Shown one piece after another: positions 60,840-64,000 of a stretch of DNA of 64,000 nucleotides. The translations under genes were made by a program, and so were the position numbers. Each line of letters starts with the position of its first letter. Within the stretch, counting starts at the first letter, position 1. The stretch is from Streptomyces uncialis (GTDB lineage Bacteria; Actinomycetota; Actinomycetes; Streptomycetales; Streptomycetaceae): contig NZ_LFBV01000001.1 in the NCBI RefSeq assembly GCF_001905345.1, positions 1,251,321 to 1,315,320 on the forward strand, given 5' to 3'. Below the pieces are notes generated by a model. That model did not search any database and was not told the origin of the DNA. It worked only from the letters and a program-made list of their open reading frames with translations.

Positions 60840-61757
60840 TCAGTACGAGGAGCCCGAGGCGCCCAGCGAACCGGTCGGGTGCCACACCGTCTTGGTCTCC
60901 AGGAACGCGGTCAGCCGCCGCATCCCCGGGTCGGCCGACCAGTCGTCCTCCGCGCCCGGCCGCAGCACCCGCTTGAGGTTGTCCGCCGCCGCGATCTCCA
61001 GCTCCGTGGCCAGCGCCTCGTCCGCGCCGGTGAGGTCGATCGCGTTGACGTCGCTGTGCGCGGCGAGCGGGGCCGCGATCTCCTTCGTCCGGCCGGACAG
61101 GATGTTGACCGTCCCGCCGGGGACGTCGGAGGTCGCCAGGACCTCGCCGAGGGACAGCGCGGGCAGCGGCGCCCGCTCGCTCGCCACGACCACGGCCGTG
61201 TTGCCGGTCGCGAGCACCGGGGCGAGCACCGAGACCAGACCGAGGAACGACGACTCCTGCGGCGCCAGTACGGCCACCACACCCGTCGGCTCCGGGGTCG
61301 ACAGATTGAAGAACGGGCCCGCGACCGGGTTGCCCCCGCCGACGACCTGGGCGACCTTGTCGGTCCAGCCCGCGTACCAGACCCAGCGGTCGACCGCCGC
61401 GTCCACCCGGGCGCCCGCCTTCGACTTCGACAGGCCCTCCGCGTCCGCGACCTCGCGGACGAACTGCTCCCGGCGGCCCTCCAGCATCTCCGCGACCCGG
61501 TACAGGACCTGGCCGCGGTTGTACGCGGTCGCCCCCGACCACGGACCGAACGCCTTGCGGGCGGCGACCACCGCGTCCCGGGCGTCCTTGCGCGACGACA
61601 GCGGCGCGTTGGCCAGCCAGCCGCCCTTCCCCGGCGCGGCAGCACCTGATGTCTTGGACGTCACCTCGTACACCCGTCCGCTCTCGCTGCGGGGGAACTT
61701 GCCCCCCACGAACAGCTTGTAGGTCTTGAAGACGCTCAGCCGGCTGTTGTCAGACAT
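60840..61757 (-). CDS. Truncated aldehyde-dehydrogenase-family protein, catalytic residues missing
   Basis: This 305-residue protein matches the N-terminal, NAD-binding half of ALDH enzymes (about 480 aa). It has the YAGWTDKVAQ and ATGNTAVVV landmarks, but the Lys of VLKPAE is changed (VVVASERA) and PWNFP is APQESS. The ELGGK Glu and the whole Cys domain are absent. The open frame is clean, so it is a stable short protein, not an obvious frameshift. Its start overlaps the end of the full ALDH gene by 8 bp. It may serve as a structural partner of that enzyme. Confidence 0.82.
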   Translation of the reverse strand: MSDNSRLSVFKTYKLFVGGKFPRSESGRVYEVTSKTSGAAAPGKGGWLANAPLSSRKDARDAVVAARKAFGPWSGATAYNRGQVLYRVAEMLEGRREQFVREVADAEGLSKSKAGARVDAAVDRWVWYAGWTDKVAQVVGGGNPVAGPFFNLSTPEPTGVVAVLAPQESSFLGLVSVLAPVLATGNTAVVVASERAPLPALSLGEVLATSDVPGGTVNILSGRTKEIAAPLAAHSDVNAIDLTGADEALATELEIAAADNLKRVLRPGAEDDWSADPGMRRLTAFLETKTVWHPTGSLGASGSSY

Positions 61758-63186
61758 CGAGGTACGCCTCCAGGCCGTGTCGGCCGCCCTCGCGGCCGAA
61801 GCCCGACTCCTTGTACCCGCCGAACGGCGAGGCAGGGTCGAACTTGTTGAACGTGTTGGACCAGACGACTCCCGCGCGCAGCTTGTTCGCCACGGCGAGG
61901 ATGCGGGAGCCCTTCTCGGTCCAGATGCCCGCGGACAGGCCGTACTGGGTGTTGTTCGCCTTGGCGACGGCCTCGTCGGGGGTGCGGAACGTCAGCACCG
62001 ACAGGACCGGGCCGAAGATCTCGTCCCGGGCGACCGTGTGCGCCTGGGTGACACCGGTGAACAGCGTCGGCGCGAACCAGTACCCCGACGACGGCAGCTC
62101 GCAGGGGGCGGACCAGCGTTCGGCGCCCTCCTGCTCACCCTGCTCGGTCAGCGCCGTGATCCGGGCCAGCTGCTCGGCGGAGTTGATCGCGCCGATGTCG
62201 GTGTTCTTGTCGAGCGGGTCCCCGAGGCGCAGGGTGGCGAGGCGGCGCTTCAGCGACGCGATCAGCTCGTCCGCCACCGACTCCTGCACCAGCAGCCGGG
62301 AGCCCGCGCAGCAGACCTGGCCCTGGTTGAAGAAGATGCCCGTGACGATGCCCTCGACGGCCTGGTCGACGGGCGCGTCGTCGAAGACGATGTTGGCGCC
62401 CTTGCCGCCCAGCTCCAGGGTCAGCTTCTTGTCCGTGCCCGCGACGGTCCGGGCGATCTGCTTGCCGACGGCCGTGGAACCGGTGAACGCGACCTTGTTC
62501 ACGTCCGGGTGCGCGACCAGCGCGGCACCCGCGTCACCGTAACCGGGCAGGATGTTGACGACACCCTTCGGCAGACCGGCCTGACGGCAGATGTCCGCGA
62601 AGAACAGGGCCGACAGGGGAGTCGTCTCGGCGGGCTTCAGCACGACCGTGTTGCCGGTCGCGAGCGCCGGGGCGATCTTCCACGCCAGCATCAGCAGCGG
62701 GAAGTTCCACGGGATGACCTGGCCGGCCACACCCAGCGGCCTCGGGTCGGTGCCGTAGCCCGCGTGGGAAAGCTTGTCGGCCCAGCCCGCGTAGTAGAAG
62801 AAGTGCGCGGCGACCAGCGGCAGGTCCGCGTCCCGGGTCTCCCGGATCGGCTTGCCGTTGTCGAGCGTCTCCAGGACCGCGAGCTCACGGCTGCGCTCCT
62901 GGATGATCCGGGCGATCCGGAACAGGTACTTCGCGCGTTCGGCGCCCGGCAGCGCCGACCAGCCCACGAACGCCTTGCGGGCCGCCTTCACCGCCCGCTC
63001 CACATCGGCCTCACCGGCCCGCGCGACCTCGGAGAGCACTTCCTCCGTGGCGGGCGACACCGTCTTGAAGACCTGGCCGTCGGCGGCCTCGGTGAACTCG
63101 CCGTCGATGAACAGCCCGTACGAGGGCGCGATGTCGACGACCGCGCGCGACTCGGGCGCGGGCGCGTACTCGAAGATGCTTGCCAT
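61750..63186 (-). CDS. Aldehyde dehydrogenase
   Basis: This full-length enzyme of 478 residues has the ALDH set: VIPWNFPLLM, VLKPAETTP, FTGSTAVGK, the Glu motif LELGGKGANIVF, the catalytic Cys in GQVCCAGSR and EIFGPV. It likely oxidises acetaldehyde released by DeoC to acetate. ATG at 63186 lies 5 bases after the deoC stop, and the truncated ALDH gene overlaps its end, so the three form one operon in the order deoC, ALDH, short ALDH. Confidence 0.94.
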   Translation of the reverse strand: MASIFEYAPAPESRAVVDIAPSYGLFIDGEFTEAADGQVFKTVSPATEEVLSEVARAGEADVERAVKAARKAFVGWSALPGAERAKYLFRIARIIQERSRELAVLETLDNGKPIRETRDADLPLVAAHFFYYAGWADKLSHAGYGTDPRPLGVAGQVIPWNFPLLMLAWKIAPALATGNTVVLKPAETTPLSALFFADICRQAGLPKGVVNILPGYGDAGAALVAHPDVNKVAFTGSTAVGKQIARTVAGTDKKLTLELGGKGANIVFDDAPVDQAVEGIVTGIFFNQGQVCCAGSRLLVQESVADELIASLKRRLATLRLGDPLDKNTDIGAINSAEQLARITALTEQGEQEGAERWSAPCELPSSGYWFAPTLFTGVTQAHTVARDEIFGPVLSVLTFRTPDEAVAKANNTQYGLSAGIWTEKGSRILAVANKLRAGVVWSNTFNKFDPASPFGGYKESGFGREGGRHGLEAYLDV

Positions 63187-63191
63187 GGTGA

Positions 63192-64000
63192 TCAGTCCAC
63201 CGTCACGTAGTCGGGGCCGGAGTAGCGGCCGGTCGCCAGCTTCTGGCGCTGCATCAGCAGATCGTTCAGCAGGGACGAGGCGCCGAACCGGAACCAGTGG
63301 TTGTCCAGCCAGTCCTCGCCCGCCGTCTCGTTCACCAGCACCAGGAACTTGACCGCGTCCTTGGTGGTACGGATGCCCCCGGCCGGCTTCACCCCGACCT
63401 GGACGCCGGTCTGGGCGCGGAAGTCCCGGACCGCCTCCAGCATCAGCAGGGTGTTCGGCGGGGTGGCGTTCACGGCGACCTTGCCGGTCGAGGTCTTGAT
63501 GAAGTCGGCGCCGCCGAGCATCCCGAGCCAGGACGCACGGCGGATGTTGTCGTACGTCGACAGCTCGCCCGTCTCGAAGATGACCTTGAGCCGGGCCGCG
63601 CCGGACGCCTCCTTCACGGCGCGGATCTCCTCGTACACCTTCATGTACCGGCCGGAGAGGAACGCGCCCCGGTCGATGACCATGTCGATCTCGTCGGCCC
63701 CGGCGGCGACCGCGTCCCGCACATCGGCGAGCTTCACGTCGAGCGCGGCGCGGCCCGCCGGGAAGGCGGTCGCCACGGACGCGACCTTGACGCCGCTGCC
63801 GGCGACCGCGGCCTTCGCCGTGGCCACCATGTCCGGGTACACGCACACCGCGGCCACCCGGGGGGTGGACCGGTCGGTGGGGTCCGGGTACACGGCCTTG
63901 GCACCGAGGGAGCGGACCTTGCCGGGGGTGTCGGCGCCTTCCAGGGTCGTCAGGTCGATCATCGAGATCGCCAGGTCGATGGCGTACGCCTTCGCCGTCG
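63192..64000 (-). CDS. deoC: Deoxyribose-phosphate aldolase (5' end outside the window)
   Basis: The visible part covers the aldolase barrel: VCVYPDMV, KVIFETGEL, DFIKTSTGK with the Schiff-base Lys, and GVKPAGGIRT with the second active-site Lys. It splits 2-deoxyribose 5-phosphate into acetaldehyde and glyceraldehyde 3-phosphate. The frame stays open to the window edge (AKAYAIDLAISMIDL), so the ATG at 63962 is an internal Met and the true start lies beyond 64000. It heads the operon with the two ALDH genes and completes deoxynucleoside breakdown. Confidence 0.94.
   Translation of the reverse strand, partial: TAKAYAIDLAISMIDLTTLEGADTPGKVRSLGAKAVYPDPTDRSTPRVAAVCVYPDMVATAKAAVAGSGVKVASVATAFPAGRAALDVKLADVRDAVAAGADEIDMVIDRGAFLSGRYMKVYEEIRAVKEASGAARLKVIFETGELSTYDNIRRASWLGMLGGADFIKTSTGKVAVNATPPNTLLMLEAVRDFRAQTGVQVGVKPAGGIRTTKDAVKFLVLVNETAGEDWLDNHWFRFGASSLLNDLLMQRQKLATGRYSGPDYVTVD

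Noticed and set aside
63192..63962. deoC starting at the ATG 63962
   Set aside because: The frame continues open with typical DeoC residues to the window edge, so this Met is internal.

Overview
The window is a high-GC actinobacterial chromosome segment, almost certainly Streptomyces. Codons end mostly in G or C, GTG and TTG starts are common, several genes lack a leader, and the genes match Streptomyces families. The stretch with nonulosonic-acid (sialic-acid-like) genes, a BmpA-type nucleoside ABC transporter, cdd, deoA, add, a lipoprotein gene with afsQ2/afsQ1, divergent sigQ and finally deoC follows, from memory, the order of the S. coelicolor SCO4880-SCO4913 region. I could not align it.

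Layout. 0.3-6.7 kb: L,D-transpeptidase lipoprotein, a large leucine-rich-repeat Roc-COR GTPase, a LeuE-type exporter and a MarR regulator. 6.7-16 kb: surface-glycan block with an acyltransferase, a polysialyltransferase-like enzyme and a GT2 on the minus strand, and a DUF6716-like transferase, a NeuA-HAD fusion, NeuB and a second polysialyltransferase-like enzyme on the plus strand. 16-18.3 kb: M20 amidohydrolase and a GNAT acetyltransferase boxed in by inverted repeats. 18.9-24.7 kb: nucleoside-binding lipoprotein, ABC ATPase, two permeases and cytidine deaminase. 25-36 kb: small modules of a regulator plus a divergent target (HxlR/MFS, AraC/NmrA, LysR/MFS), deoA, an isochorismatase-like hydrolase, and a SigG-like sigma factor overlapping a STAS protein. 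37.2-40.7 kb: a complete replicative-type DnaE. 41-45.9 kb: LPMO behind a DasR box, an alpha/beta-hydrolase-like protein, add, a small secreted protein, PspC and VanZ proteins. 46.7-50.6 kb: lipoprotein gene-afsQ2-afsQ1 and divergent sigQ. 50.9-55.6 kb: LuxR/TrmB-type regulator and a coupled chorismatase, aryl-CoA ligase and EamA exporter operon. 56.4-64 kb: uridine-kinase-like protein, secreted protein, TetR-controlled flavin reductase/MFS pair, and deoC with two aldehyde dehydrogenase-family genes.

How the genes fit together. The nucleoside genes form a salvage set: uptake (BmpA/ABC), deamination (cdd, add), phosphorolysis (deoA), deoxyribose-phosphate cleavage (deoC) and acetaldehyde oxidation (ALDH). 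Four promoters of this set carry versions of one palindrome, CTACGCGCGTAG, which points to a shared regulator. The glycan genes look sufficient to make, activate and polymerise a Kdn-like nonulosonic acid.

The most striking unexplained structure is a family of composite intergenic repeats at six loci (about 11.9, 17.4, 18.3, 41.7, 46.0 and 55.7 kb). Arrays of a unit containing GCGCAGTTCCCCGCGCCCCT surround a conserved element of about 180 bp that begins with a GCGCCCC-TTT-GGGGCGC hairpin. The arrays usually start within a few bases of a stop codon and run in the sense of that gene. No transposase, CRISPR array, tRNA or rRNA gene was recognised.
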